Shown piece by piece: positions 1 to 7,531 of a stretch of DNA of 64,000 nt. A program made the position numbers and the translations under genes. The notes beneath the pieces are model-generated. The model searched no databases and was not told the origin of the DNA. It was given only the letters and a program-made list of their open reading frames with translations. Position 1 is the stretch's first letter. The number at the start of each line of letters is the position of its first letter. Source of the stretch: Methylocystis sp. MJC1 (lineage in GTDB: Bacteria > Pseudomonadota > Alphaproteobacteria > Rhizobiales > Beijerinckiaceae); contig NZ_CP107558.1 in assembly GCF_026427715.1 (NCBI RefSeq), positions 1 to 64,000 of the forward strand, in the 5' to 3' direction.

Positions 1-225
1 GACGTCGGCCGCGCCGTGCCGTGCTACCAGGACTTTGCCGCCAAGAACGCTACGCCCGAGCGGCCGGGCGTCTCCAACGACTTCTTCAACATGCTCTATG
101 AGGTGCTGCTCGGCGAGAAGAAAGGCCCGCGTTTCGGCTCCTTCATCGCGCTCTATGGCGTCGCGAACACACGCAAGCTGATTGCGGACGCGCTTGCCGG
201 CGCCTTTTTGAAGTCAGCCGCCTGA
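1..225 (+). CDS. lysK: Lysyl-tRNA synthetase, class I, C-terminal end (partial)
   Basis: The frame is open from base 1, so only the last 74 residues are seen and the start lies upstream of the window. The tail carries the block [19 protein letters not shown] followed by [11 protein letters not shown] recognise this as the conserved end of the class I (archaeal-type) lysyl-tRNA synthetase used by many Alphaproteobacteria instead of the class II enzyme. The enzyme charges tRNA-Lys in the cytoplasm. The catalytic HIGH/KMSKS domain is outside the window, so the call rests on the anticodon-binding end alone. Its TGA shares one base with the ATG of the next gene, so the two are probably translationally coupled. 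Confidence 0.8.
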   Translation, partial: DVGRAVPCYQDFAAKNATPERPGVSNDFFNMLYEVLLGEKKGPRFGSFIALYGVANTRKLIADALAGAFLKSAA

Positions 226-773
226 TGCGCGCCGCTGACGCGGATATACTCGTCATTCCCGGCTATCTCGGCTCGGAACCGGACCATTGGCAGAGCCGCT
301 GGGAGCAGAAGCTCTCGACCGCCCGCCGGGTGCAACAGTGCGACTGGGCGACGCCGAACCGGGACGAATGGGTCGAGACGATCTCACGCGACATCCGCTC
401 GGCCAAGAGGCCGGCAGTGCTCGTCGCCCATTCTCTGGGGGTTATTGCTGCGCTTCATGCTGCGCAGCAATTGGGTGAAAAGATTGCCGGGGCTTTCCTG
501 GTTGCGCCGCCTTCCGAGGCGGTCCTGCGCGAGATGCCGACGGTCGACTCCGCCTTTTTGCCCATCCCGCGCGCCCGCCTGCCATTCCCGGCGATCGTGG
601 TCGGGAGCAGCGATGATCCTTATTCCGACGCTTCTTTCGCGCAGAATCTCGCGCAGGACATCGGCGCGCGTTTCATCGACGCCGGCGCGGCCGGGCATAT
701 CAATGTCGACAGCGGCCACGGCCCCTGGCCGGAGGGATCGCTGGCCTTCGCGCATTTTGTGGCGAAACTGTAA
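225..773 (+). CDS. RBBP9/YdeN-family small serine alpha/beta hydrolase
   Basis: This 182-residue protein matches the usual length of the RBBP9/YdeN (Ser_hydrolase) family. Visible landmarks are an N-terminal strand LVIPGYLGSEPDHWQSRWE, the nucleophile elbow VAHSLG near residue 68 (Ser in G/A-H-S-L-G), the acid loop GSSDDPYS near 127, and the catalytic His in AAGHINVDSGHGPWPEG near 157. There is no signal peptide or membrane segment, so it should be cytoplasmic. The substrate is unknown; family members are mostly esterase-like with poorly defined roles. The ATG overlaps the stop of lysK by one base, which fixes the start and suggests co-transcription. Confidence 0.85.
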   Translation: MRAADADILVIPGYLGSEPDHWQSRWEQKLSTARRVQQCDWATPNRDEWVETISRDIRSAKRPAVLVAHSLGVIAALHAAQQLGEKIAGAFLVAPPSEAVLREMPTVDSAFLPIPRARLPFPAIVVGSSDDPYSDASFAQNLAQDIGARFIDAGAAGHINVDSGHGPWPEGSLAFAHFVAKL

Positions 774-784
774 GAGCCGTCGCA

Positions 785-831
785 TGGACCGCGAGCCTTC
801 AGGCTCGCTCGAATTGAGAGCGCGCGGTCCA
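785..831. repeat. Imperfect nested inverted repeat between two plus-strand genes
   Basis: Outer arms TGGACCGCG (785-793) and CGCGGTCCA (823-831) are perfect inverse complements. An inner stem AGCC/GGCT with a TTCA loop (794-805) sits next to the left arm. There is no T-run after it, so it is not a classical terminator. It looks like a small dispersed palindromic element or an mRNA-stabilising hairpin. Only one copy was seen in the window. Confidence 0.4.
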
Positions 832-866
832 ATGAAACCCGAGAACACTCCCGGCGTTAGCCCTGC

Positions 867-1490
867 ATGTCCGAATTCGTCACCCTCGCGGCGCTCGCCG
901 GCGAGGAAGAAATCTGCACGCGCTGCCCGCTCTATCGCAACGCGACGCAAGCCGTGCCCGGCGAGGGGCCGCGCGGCGCGCGGGTGATGCTCGTTGGCGA
1001 GCAGCCGGGCGACGTGGAGGACCTCTCGGGTCGTCCCTTTGTCGGCCCGGCCGGACGTCTCCTCGACAAGGCGCTCGCCAAGGTCCATCTGCCCCGCGAG
1101 GAATGCTTCGTCACCAATGCGGTGAAACATTTCAAATTCGAGCCGCGCGGCAAGCGCCGCCTGCACAAGAAGCCGGACGCCGGCGAAATCGACGCCTGCC
1201 GCTGGTGGCTGGAGCAGGAGCGGGCGCTCGTCCGGCCCGGACTCATCGTGGCGATGGGCGTCACGGCGATAAGAGGGGTGCTCGGCCGTTCCGAACCCGT
1301 CTCGCGGCTGCGCGGGCGCCTGATCGAGCTCGACGAAAAGGCCAAATTCCTCGCCACCATCCACCCGTCCTTTCTGCTGCGGCTTCAGGAAGAAGACGAT
1401 AAGCGCAGGGAGTGGACCCGCTTTCTCGGCGATCTGGAGATCGCCGCGGAATGGACGCGGGCGGGTGATGGATTGGTTTCGAATGGATAG
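867..1490 (+). CDS. udgX: UdgX-type uracil-DNA glycosylase/crosslinker
   Basis: 207 residues. The protein has motif A as GEQPGDVEDLSGRPFVGPAG (residues 44-63) and, diagnostically, the inserted loop KRRLH (96-100), equivalent to the KRRIH loop that defines UdgX. In characterised UdgX the loop His attacks the sugar after uracil excision and leaves the enzyme covalently bound to DNA; His100 is the predicted nucleophile here. A C-terminal HPS motif (TIHPSFLLR) is also present. Cys17 and Cys20 in CTRC fit two of the iron-sulphur cluster ligands of family 4-like glycosylases. The enzyme would act on uracil in DNA in the cytoplasm. The gene lies 93 bases after the hydrolase and its stop overlaps the start region of the next gene. 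Confidence 0.9.
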   Translation: MSEFVTLAALAGEEEICTRCPLYRNATQAVPGEGPRGARVMLVGEQPGDVEDLSGRPFVGPAGRLLDKALAKVHLPREECFVTNAVKHFKFEPRGKRRLHKKPDAGEIDACRWWLEQERALVRPGLIVAMGVTAIRGVLGRSEPVSRLRGRLIELDEKAKFLATIHPSFLLRLQEEDDKRREWTRFLGDLEIAAEWTRAGDGLVSNG

Positions 1491-2571
1491 ACGCCTCACG
1501 CTTTTCTGCGCAGTCCTCCTTCTTTCAGCGCCCGCGCGCGCGGAGCTTGTGACATTCGAAGAGTCGGGCTCGGACGTCCATGCGACGCTGAAAATCGAGG
1601 GCAAGGACTACCGCCTCGACGCCAAAATGTTGCGCACAAAAGCGGCGGCGCCGGCGGGCGCCTTGCTGGTCGATGCTGCGCAAAATGAGGATCTCGCAGC
1701 AACGGCGCTGGGGCGCGGGATGAATGTCTTTGCGCTGGATCTCGGCAAGCTGCCGGCGCCGGCGCGCGCCCAGGCGTTGCGCGATCTGCTGCCGCGTCTG
1801 CGTGAAACAACCAGCGCCAAGAGGGTTCTCGCGCGCGGCGCCGGCGAGGCGGGCGCGACGCTCGCCGAGGCGGGGGCGCTGTTTGACGGCCTGTTGCTGC
1901 AGGACGCCCGCGCGGCAAACGGACCGCGCGGCATCGAGATTTGGGGGAGCGACGCCTATTGGCGCGCCTCCCCGCCACTGCCGGGATCGGATGACGCCAA
2001 CCGCCGCCGCTTCTTTATTGCCGGAACGACGACAGGCGCGGGCGCCAATTGCGTCGGCCCGCTCAATACGCGCTCGCAAGCGCCAGCGCTGCGGGCGCTG
2101 CTCGTCGTGCTGGACGATTGGACCAAAGGCGTGAAACCGCCGGCCTCCCGCGCTCCGGTCGCGGCCGATCTCGTCGACGCCCGCGAGCTCGTCTGGCCGA
2201 AAATCCCCGCACTGCCGGCGCCGCCCTCAGGGGAGCGGCTGGTTCCCAAAATTGACGCCGACGGCAATGAGACGGCGGGCCTGCGCCTGCCCGATCAGGC
2301 GCTGCCAATCGCGACTTTTACCGGATTTGGCGCGCAAAAAGACAAAGCCGGCCCCGGCTGCGCGGCGGGCGCGGCCCTGCCTTTTCCCTCGACCAAGACG
2401 GACCGGGAAAAGACCGGCGATCCTCGTCCCGCGCTCGTCGAGCGCTACGGCTCGCGCGCCTATTTCGTCGCGACCATGCGGGTCGTCGCCGACAAGCTCG
2501 TCAAGGAGCGATTGCTTCTGAAGGAGGATGCCGACGCTTATGTCGCGGTCGCGAAAACCGCGCCGTTTTAA
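1483..2571 (+). CDS. Secreted protein related to the Abhydrolase_10 (alpha/beta hydrolase domain) family, probably catalytically altered
   Basis: From the ATG at 1483 the product is 362 residues and begins with a signal peptide ending near ARAEL; an ATG at 1468 is also possible. The C-terminal third, with IDADGNETAGLRLPDQALPI, then GDPRPALVERYGS and YFVATMRVVADKLVKERLLL, matches the conserved end of the Abhydrolase_10 family as I remember it. Where family members carry a G-x-S-x-S-G nucleophile elbow, this protein reads GAGEAG (about residue 123), so the Ser appears to be Gly. The protein is also shorter than typical members. It is probably periplasmic and perhaps non-enzymatic. It overlaps the udgX stop by eight bases. 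Confidence 0.6.
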   Translation: MDRRLTLFCAVLLLSAPARAELVTFEESGSDVHATLKIEGKDYRLDAKMLRTKAAAPAGALLVDAAQNEDLAATALGRGMNVFALDLGKLPAPARAQALRDLLPRLRETTSAKRVLARGAGEAGATLAEAGALFDGLLLQDARAANGPRGIEIWGSDAYWRASPPLPGSDDANRRRFFIAGTTTGAGANCVGPLNTRSQAPALRALLVVLDDWTKGVKPPASRAPVAADLVDARELVWPKIPALPAPPSGERLVPKIDADGNETAGLRLPDQALPIATFTGFGAQKDKAGPGCAAGAALPFPSTKTDREKTGDPRPALVERYGSRAYFVATMRVVADKLVKERLLLKEDADAYVAVAKTAPF

Positions 2572-3146
2572 AGCGATGGTTGCGTCCTCTTGGAGAGCCA
2601 GTTGACCACGTCGCTTGCACTTTGATCCGGCGGGAACACCGGGTAGAAAACTTGTTCCACCGCGCCATCGTTGATCACCAGCGTGAATCGCTTCAACAGC
2701 GTCATGCCGCCGGCCTCGAAGGTCGGGAGATTCATCGCGCGCACCAGTTTCAAGGGCTGGTCCGACAAGATGGCAAACGGCAGGTGCAGCCGCTCCGCCG
2801 CTTCGCGTTGGTCGTCAGGAGGCTGGGTCGAGAGACCGAACAGGTGATCAACGCCGAGAGCTTTCAGTTCCGCGAAATGGTCGCGGAAAGAACAGGATTG
2901 TGGCGTGCACCCGCGCGCGCCCGGAATCATGTCCCATCCATCGGGGGGCTCAATGCCGGGCTTCCCCGTCATGGGATACGCATAGACAACGACCCGCCCG
3001 GGTAGCGCAGACAGATCGACTGTCGCGCCATTGGTGGCCTGAAGGGGCACGGAGGCCATGCGGGCGCCCGCGAGGCGGCGCGTCGCGCCATCGTCAACTG
3101 GAGCCGGAATTGTCGTCCAATCCGGGGCTGCAAAAGGGGTTTGCAT
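2568..3146 (-). CDS. Peroxiredoxin-like thiol peroxidase
   Basis: The 192-residue product starts MQTPFAAP. I chose 3146 over an upstream in-frame start at 3188 because GGGAAAG precedes it as a ribosome-binding site. A thioredoxin-fold peroxiredoxin core is visible: VVVYAYPMTGKPG, then IPGARGCTPQSCSFRDHF with the peroxidatic Cys in GCTPQSC and a possible resolving Cys four residues later, then LPFAILSDQPLKL. It resembles the AhpC/TSA-related redoxins that are annotated as peroxiredoxins in alphaproteobacteria. It should reduce peroxides in the cytoplasm at the expense of thioredoxin or another thiol donor. The gene is convergent with the preceding gene and the two stops overlap by four bases. 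Confidence 0.75.
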   Translation of the reverse strand: MQTPFAAPDWTTIPAPVDDGATRRLAGARMASVPLQATNGATVDLSALPGRVVVYAYPMTGKPGIEPPDGWDMIPGARGCTPQSCSFRDHFAELKALGVDHLFGLSTQPPDDQREAAERLHLPFAILSDQPLKLVRAMNLPTFEAGGMTLLKRFTLVINDGAVEQVFYPVFPPDQSASDVVNWLSKRTQPSL

Positions 3147-3191
3147 AATCGACTTTCCCGGCTCCGCCGAAAGGCTATTTTGCGGCAAGCC

Positions 3192-4454
3192 TCACGGCTG
3201 CGCCACGCTCGCGCCGCTCTGCAGCGTTTCGCCGGCCTGTTCGCCCACGGCCTGCAGCCGGTCGGCGAAATTCTCTCGCGTGCGTGGATCGACGATGGCG
3301 AAGGGCGCCGCCACGGCGGCCCCGGCCGCTACGCCCACCGTCGAGGCCGCGCCGGCGGCGACCAAGCCGAGCCTGTCGCCGACGCCTGCGCCGCCTTCGC
3401 TCAGCGGCTGGCCGGTAGCGAGCCGCGCGCCAATGGCGCGGACCACGCCGGGCGCTTCGGCGAATTTCGAGTGGCCCAGCTTGTCTCCGCCACCCGAAGC
3501 AACCTCGGTCAAGTCGATGACCTGGATGCGGTCTCGCTCGAAAACGTCGCGATAGGGTTCGGCATTGGGATTGACGGCGCCGACTCTCGGCTTGTCGCCC
3601 CACACGCGGCGCGACACCGCCAGCGCCTCGTCGTCGCGCGAGACAAAAAGCGTGAAGATCGACGGCCTGGCGTCCATCGTCGCAATCTGCCGTTTGAACA
3701 CGTCGAAATCGACATCCGGCGAGGCGAGCATGACGTTCTTGATCTTGCCGGGCAGGCCGCGATTACGGATCGCCATCTGGCGCAAGGCTTCGAGCGTCAC
3801 CCAATTGCCCATGGAATGGGCGAGGACGGAAATTTCCCCGACATTGGGGTCGCGCGCCAGCGCCTGCAGGACGTTCTCCAGCGCGTCGCGCGAATAGCTC
3901 GCGCTCTCGTGATCATAGCCATATTGCAGCAGCTTGCCGCGCGACGGCCAGGTGAAGAGCACCGGCGCGACCGGCGCATCGGAATCGTGCACGATCTGCG
4001 CGAAGCGATAGACCGCGTCGGAAAAGTGCGTGTTGTAGCCATGCACGAAGAGCAGGACCTGCCGCTTCGGCGTTTGGGCGAGCCGCTTGTTCAGATCGGC
4101 GATCGCCGCCGGCAGGTTGAGAATCTCGGCGTCGACCGTCGTGAAGGCGCGCATCGGATCGGGCGGCGCGCTTTCGGGCCATTGCACCTCGCCGACCGTC
4201 CGATAGGCGTCGGGCGGGATCGAGATGGTCATCGCGGCGAAAGAAAGCCCGGCCCCCCTCTCGCCGGAGAACATCTCGCCGGGGTCTTTGAGGTCGGGCG
4301 CGCGGGTCGTCGCCACCAGCATGTTGACGGCGCTCGTGCCGGGCGCGCGCTGGTGGGTGGGGAGGAGAACGCCTTCCTGCCGCCCCGCGCAGGCCGTGAG
4401 GCCGAGCATCAGAAGGGCGGCCGGGGCGCGCATGAACCTTATGGAAAATCGCAT
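3192..4454 (-). CDS. DUF900-type alpha/beta hydrolase lipoprotein
   Basis: I place the start at 4454 because MRFSIRFMRAPAALLMLGL followed by TAC forms a lipoprotein signal with a lipobox cysteine; the open frame extends further upstream without such a signal. The mature 420-residue protein has LLFVHGYNTHFSDAVYRFAQ (oxyanion region), the nucleophile elbow VLAHSMGNW and the late acidic region DKLGHSKFAEAP with a candidate catalytic His. This is the layout of the DUF900 esterase/lipase-like family. The last 90 residues are Gly/Ala-rich and hydrophobic (VAAGAASTVGVAAGAAVAAP) and may associate with the membrane. It is probably anchored to the inner or outer membrane facing the periplasm. Substrate unknown. 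It is separated from the peroxiredoxin by only 45 bases on the same strand. Confidence 0.8.
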   Translation of the reverse strand: MRFSIRFMRAPAALLMLGLTACAGRQEGVLLPTHQRAPGTSAVNMLVATTRAPDLKDPGEMFSGERGAGLSFAAMTISIPPDAYRTVGEVQWPESAPPDPMRAFTTVDAEILNLPAAIADLNKRLAQTPKRQVLLFVHGYNTHFSDAVYRFAQIVHDSDAPVAPVLFTWPSRGKLLQYGYDHESASYSRDALENVLQALARDPNVGEISVLAHSMGNWVTLEALRQMAIRNRGLPGKIKNVMLASPDVDFDVFKRQIATMDARPSIFTLFVSRDDEALAVSRRVWGDKPRVGAVNPNAEPYRDVFERDRIQVIDLTEVASGGGDKLGHSKFAEAPGVVRAIGARLATGQPLSEGGAGVGDRLGLVAAGAASTVGVAAGAAVAAPFAIVDPRTRENFADRLQAVGEQAGETLQSGASVAQP

Positions 4455-4528
4455 CCAAAAGCGCCGAGGAAAGAGGAAAGATCCCGAAGGAGGCTGGAGC
4501 AAAAGCGTGTGAGATTTATGGCCGCAAT

Positions 4529-4690
4529 TTGACGGGTGCGTCAACGCACATCGTTGCCGGTGGGCTTCACTCAAGAATGCATCGCCCGTTCTTAAAAAAC
4601 GGGCGTCGGAAGCAGGGGCTGACGCCAAGGGGCTTCCGATCGGCGGGAGGAAATCTTTCCCCAGCGCTTCCTCCCGCCGAACCTTTTTTT
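4529..4690 (+). ncRNA. Candidate small RNA ending in a strong intrinsic terminator
   Basis: No open frame on the plus strand explains a terminator here: the gene to the left (ends 3192, starts 4454) and fumC to the right are both on the minus strand. The stretch contains three successive hairpins: CGCCCGTT/AACGGGCG (4583-4605), GGAAGC/GCTTCC (4608-4637), and a perfect 13-bp stem (4640-4680) followed by seven T. A TTGACG box lies at 4529, but no convincing -10 follows, so the 5' end is a guess. It does not show the SRP RNA tetraloop region and I could not match it to 6S RNA. Confidence 0.4.
4640..4690 (+). terminator. Strong intrinsic terminator on the plus strand
   Basis: A perfect 13-bp stem, TCGGCGGGAGGAA (4640-4652) pairing with TTCCTCCCGCCGA (4668-4680), encloses a 15-base loop. 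It is followed by ACC and T7 (4684-4690). The T-run is on the plus strand only, so it cannot serve fumC or the lipoprotein gene, which are both transcribed leftwards. Confidence 0.7.
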
Positions 4691-4732
4691 CGCGTCAACG
4701 GTTTCCGCTTGAATAGCTCGAGGTAATGCACC

Positions 4733-4817
4733 CCCGTCATTGCGAGGAGCGAAGCGACGAAGCAATCCAGAGCCGTGATGTGGCTCTGGATTGCTTCGCT
4801 TCGCTCGCAATGACGGG
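4733..4817. repeat. REP-like palindrome, GTCATTGCGAG family
   Basis: Left arm CCCGTCATTGCGAG followed by GAGCGAAGCGACGAAGCAAT is mirrored by GGATTGCTTCGCTTCGCTCG and CAATGACGGG on the right. The centre pairs CCAGAGCC with GGCTCTGG. This is the well-known dispersed palindromic element type of alphaproteobacterial intergenic DNA. It lies between fumC and the candidate small RNA. Confidence 0.85.
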
Positions 4818-4850
4818 AATCGAGAGCTAGGAGAACGCTGGTTTTGCTCT

Positions 4851-4889
4851 GGATCCCCGATCGCTCGCTTCGCGAGCGTCGGGAATGAC
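4851..4889. repeat. REP-like palindrome, TTCCCGA/TCGGGAATGAC family
   Basis: CCCGATCGCTCG (4856-4867) pairs imperfectly with CGAGCGTCGGG (4873-4883) and is followed by AATGAC. The flanks GGATCCCCGA and TCGGGAATGACA match two other copies in this window (near 30045 and 33615), so it belongs to a dispersed family. Confidence 0.7.
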
Positions 4890-4915
4890 AACGACCCAGT
4901 TGAGCGGAATCAGGA

Positions 4916-6313
4916 TCAGTCGTTGGGCGCGAGCATCTTTTCCGGTCGCACGATCTCATCGAACTCGGCCACGGTCACCTTGCCCGAGGCGAGCGCCTCC
5001 TCCTTCAGGCTGGTGCCGTTCTTGTGGGCGGCGCGCGCGATCTTGGAGGCCGCGTCATAGCCGATCTTCGGCGCGAGCGCGGTGACGAGCATCAGCGAAC
5101 GATCGAGGAAGCGTTTGATATTGGCTTCATCCGCCTCGACGCCGTCGAGGCAGCGGGTGATGAAGCTGTCGATGCCGGACGCCATCAGGTCGACGGATTC
5201 GAGTAGCGCAAAAGCGATGACGGGCTTCATTACGTTGAGCTCGAGATGGCCCTGCGACGCCCCGAAGGTGATCGTCTGATGGTTGCCGAAGACGCGGGCG
5301 CAGACCATGGTGATGGCCTCGACCTGCGTCGGATTGACCTTACCCGGCATGATCGACGACCCCGGCTCGTTCTCGGGGAGCTTCAGCTCCGCGAGGCCTG
5401 CGCGCGGGCCTGCGCCCATCAGGCGGATGTCGCAGGCGATCTTATAGAGGCCCGCGGCGAGGGCGTTGATCGCGCCATGGGCGAAAGCCTCGGCGTCATG
5501 GGCGGCGAGCGCCTCGAATTTATTGGGCGCGGTGACGAAGGGCAGGCCGGTCTGCTGCGCAATGTGCGCGGCCACTTCCTCGGCGAAACCCTTGGCCGTG
5601 TTGACGCCGGTGCCGACCGCCGTGCCGCCCTGGGCGAGCGCGAAGAGATCGGGAAGCGTGGCGCGGATGCGCGCCGCGCCATATTTCGCCTGGGCCGCGT
5701 AGCCCGAAAATTCCTGGCCGAGCGTGACTGGCGTCGCGTCCTGCAGATGGGTCCGGCCGATCTTCACGAGATGCGCGAATTGCGAGGATTTGCGCTCCAG
5801 CGCCGCATGAAGGCGTTCGACGGCCGGCAGAAGCTTGCCATTGATGGCGAGCGCGGCGGCGATGTGGATGGCAGTGGGGAAGCTGTCGTTCGAGGACTGA
5901 CCGCAGTTGACGTGATCGTTGGGATGCACGGGCGCCTTGGAGCCGCGCGGCGCGCCGAGCTGCTCATTGGCCCGGTTCGCGATCACCTCATTGACGTTCA
6001 TATTCGATTGCGTGCCGGAGCCCGTCTGCCAGACGACCAGCGGGAAGTGATCATCGAATTTACCATCGATGACCTCCTGCGCGGCCTCCGTGATCACCTT
6101 GGCGATTTCGGGCTTGATGAGCCCCTTGGCGGCGTTGACCTGCGCGGCGGCCAGCTTCACGCGCGCGAGCGCATGGACGACCTCTATCGGCATGCGTTGG
6201 CCGCCGATGGGAAAATTCTCCCGCGAACGCTGCGTCTGCGCGCCCCACAGGGCCCAGGACGGCACGGCGATATCACCAAAGGAATCGCGTTCAATGCGGT
6301 TGTCTGCAGTCAT
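4916..6313 (-). CDS. fumC: Fumarate hydratase, class II
   Basis: The 465-residue protein has the full length of the class II fumarase family. It interconverts fumarate and L-malate in the TCA cycle as a cytoplasmic homotetramer without an iron-sulphur cluster. Landmarks are the N-terminal [16 protein letters not shown], the [20 protein letters not shown] block, [33 protein letters not shown] with the catalytic His, and the superfamily signature [13 protein letters not shown]. The latter separates it from argininosuccinate lyase, which is also present here with MPQKRNPD. The ATG at 6313 gives the expected N-terminus [18 protein letters not shown]. Downstream lie REP-like elements. The ecfG stop is 80 bases upstream on the same strand. 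Confidence 0.97.
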   Translation of the reverse strand: MTADNRIERDSFGDIAVPSWALWGAQTQRSRENFPIGGQRMPIEVVHALARVKLAAAQVNAAKGLIKPEIAKVITEAAQEVIDGKFDDHFPLVVWQTGSGTQSNMNVNEVIANRANEQLGAPRGSKAPVHPNDHVNCGQSSNDSFPTAIHIAAALAINGKLLPAVERLHAALERKSSQFAHLVKIGRTHLQDATPVTLGQEFSGYAAQAKYGAARIRATLPDLFALAQGGTAVGTGVNTAKGFAEEVAAHIAQQTGLPFVTAPNKFEALAAHDAEAFAHGAINALAAGLYKIACDIRLMGAGPRAGLAELKLPENEPGSSIMPGKVNPTQVEAITMVCARVFGNHQTITFGASQGHLELNVMKPVIAFALLESVDLMASGIDSFITRCLDGVEADEANIKRFLDRSLMLVTALAPKIGYDAASKIARAAHKNGTSLKEEALASGKVTVAEFDEIVRPEKMLAPND

Positions 6314-6393
6314 CGGTCTCGCTCGAGAAGCTGGTCATGACCACGCTTGGGGGCGCGGGCCAGCGCTCCCTATGCGGCATTTCGCGTGGCTGT

Positions 6394-6963
6394 TCAATCG
6401 CGGCCGGCTGGCGTGAGCGCGGCGGCGCGCGGTTGCGCGACCTCGCGCCCGGAATTGGGAAGCGACATGAGGTCGGCAAGTCGATTTCGGGCGCGATTGA
6501 CCCGGCTCTTCATGGTGCCAGGGGCGCAGCCGCAGATTTCAGCGGCTTCCTCATAGGACATGCCCTGGGCCGCGACGAGGATCAGCGCCTCGCGTTGGTC
6601 GAGGGGCAGCTTCTGTAAAGCTTCCCGAAAATCCAGGAAATCCATATGGGCGTTTTGCGATTCCGGCGAAACCAGGCGAGCGGCCATCTCCCCGTCCGGG
6701 TCAGGCGCCTCGCGGCGGCGGCGACGGTGTTCGCTGTAGTAGATGTTGCGCAGAATCGTGAAGAGCCAGGCAGTGAGATTTGTGCCCTCGGCGAAGGAAT
6801 CGAGGCTCCCCCATGCTTTGACGAGGGTCTCTTGCACGAGATCATCGGCCCGGTCGGAGCTTCCCGAGATGGAAATAGCAAAAGCGCGCAGGCTGGGGAT
6901 TGCCGCGATCAGGTCGTTCTTGAGATTTTGTCCGTCGGTGGAGCCTTGTCCTTCGGCGCTCAC
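6394..6963 (-). CDS. ecfG: General stress response ECF sigma factor EcfG
   Basis: 189 residues with the two-domain ECF layout. Region 2 is ISGSSDRADDLVQETLVKAW and FTILRNIYYSEHRRRRREA. Region 4 is LPLDQREALILVAAQGMSYE followed by EAAEICGCAPGTMKSRVNRA, the helix-turn-helix that reads the -35 element. This is the ECF15 (EcfG) type that directs the alphaproteobacterial general stress response. In unstressed cells EcfG is held by NepR; phosphorylated PhyR takes NepR away. Its ATG overlaps the nepR stop (ATGA, 6960-6963), giving a translationally coupled nepR-ecfG operon. phyR is divergent. A matching EcfG-type promoter lies upstream of nepR, consistent with autoregulation. Confidence 0.93.
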   Translation of the reverse strand: MSAEGQGSTDGQNLKNDLIAAIPSLRAFAISISGSSDRADDLVQETLVKAWGSLDSFAEGTNLTAWLFTILRNIYYSEHRRRRREAPDPDGEMAARLVSPESQNAHMDFLDFREALQKLPLDQREALILVAAQGMSYEEAAEICGCAPGTMKSRVNRARNRLADLMSLPNSGREVAQPRAAALTPAGRD

Positions 6964-7343
6964 TCTCTCTCCCCGGGCGCGCTGTTCGACAGGCCCGAGG
7001 ATACCACATTCTTTTCCAGCTGGTTCAGCAGATTCAGAAATCGTTCCGGAACAGGCTGGGCGACGAGGTCGTCATAGAGATTTCGGAGCTCTTTGCCGAT
7101 GGCGTCCCCAAAATCGACATGATGTGCGCTTCTTGTTACTTTGGCGGAACAAAGGGTTACACCATTTTTACCGAGCACGCCGGCCTCGTTTTCGCGTCGG
7201 GAGCCGGCGTCCGTCGGGAGGCCTCCTGCAAAAACGGCCATGCTTGGTTGCAATGCTCCCGAAGAATGTCGCGTCTCGCCGCGGGGCTGATCCTGTCCAT
7301 ACTGCACACGCGCAACAACATTCTCCGGATTGTTTTTCGCCAT
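6960..7343 (-). CDS. nepR: Anti-sigma factor NepR
   Basis: The C-terminal 45 residues carry the NepR core: IGKELRNLYDDLVAQPVPER and FLNLLNQLE, the two amphipathic helices that grip EcfG or PhyR. The start is uncertain. The open frame continues upstream to 7484, but that is ahead of the likely promoter (7425-7449) and so unlikely. The ATG at 7343 has a GGGGG stretch just upstream and gives 127 residues. A GTG at 7178 with GAGG before it would give about 70 residues, closer to most NepR proteins. The variable N-terminal part shows no recognisable domain. Stop and ecfG start overlap as ATGA. Confidence 0.75.
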   Translation of the reverse strand: MAKNNPENVVARVQYGQDQPRGETRHSSGALQPSMAVFAGGLPTDAGSRRENEAGVLGKNGVTLCSAKVTRSAHHVDFGDAIGKELRNLYDDLVAQPVPERFLNLLNQLEKNVVSSGLSNSAPGERE

Positions 7344-7424
7344 GGAGCCCCCGACCTGCAAACTCATGATTTTCTGTGGCGGACCGATTTCGTCGCGCGG
7401 TATAGTGCGATGCACGGATAGCAA

Positions 7425-7449
7425 AACGCCGCGCTCAGGGATTGGTTCC
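7425..7449 (-). promoter_or_regulatory. EcfG-type promoter of nepR-ecfG
   Basis: Read on the minus strand, GGAAC (7449-7445) is followed after exactly 16 bases by CGTT (7428-7425). This is the -35/-10 pair GGAAC-N16/17-CGTT reported for EcfG sigma factors. Transcription would start near 7418, upstream of all plausible nepR starts below 7400. Its place in front of the sigma factor's own operon supports autoregulation. Confidence 0.75.
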
Positions 7450-7531
7450 TTAAATTGTGCGGATTGTTTTGACGCAGGTCTCATGCTTTCGCTTCCTTTC
7501 CGTTCAGCAGCCGCCTCCGGAGTGGCGTCAC

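Noticed and set aside
384..1604. 406-residue minus-strand frame opposite the hydrolase and udgX
   Set aside because: It is antisense to two genes with clear domains, and its sequence is Arg/Gly/Asp-rich without any motif. It is a GC-rich shadow.
3141..4532. 463-residue plus-strand frame opposite the lipoprotein hydrolase
   Set aside because: The minus strand carries the nucleophile elbow and lipobox; the plus frame is composition-driven.
4529..4690. SRP RNA or 6S RNA
   Set aside because: No GGAA tetraloop region of SRP RNA, and no recognisable closing stem and central bubble of 6S RNA could be drawn with confidence.
5246..6340. 364-residue plus-strand frame opposite fumC
   Set aside because: Antisense to a full-length fumarase with all signatures.
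7344..7484. Upstream extension of the nepR frame
   Set aside because: It crosses the predicted EcfG promoter, so it would not be transcribed from it.
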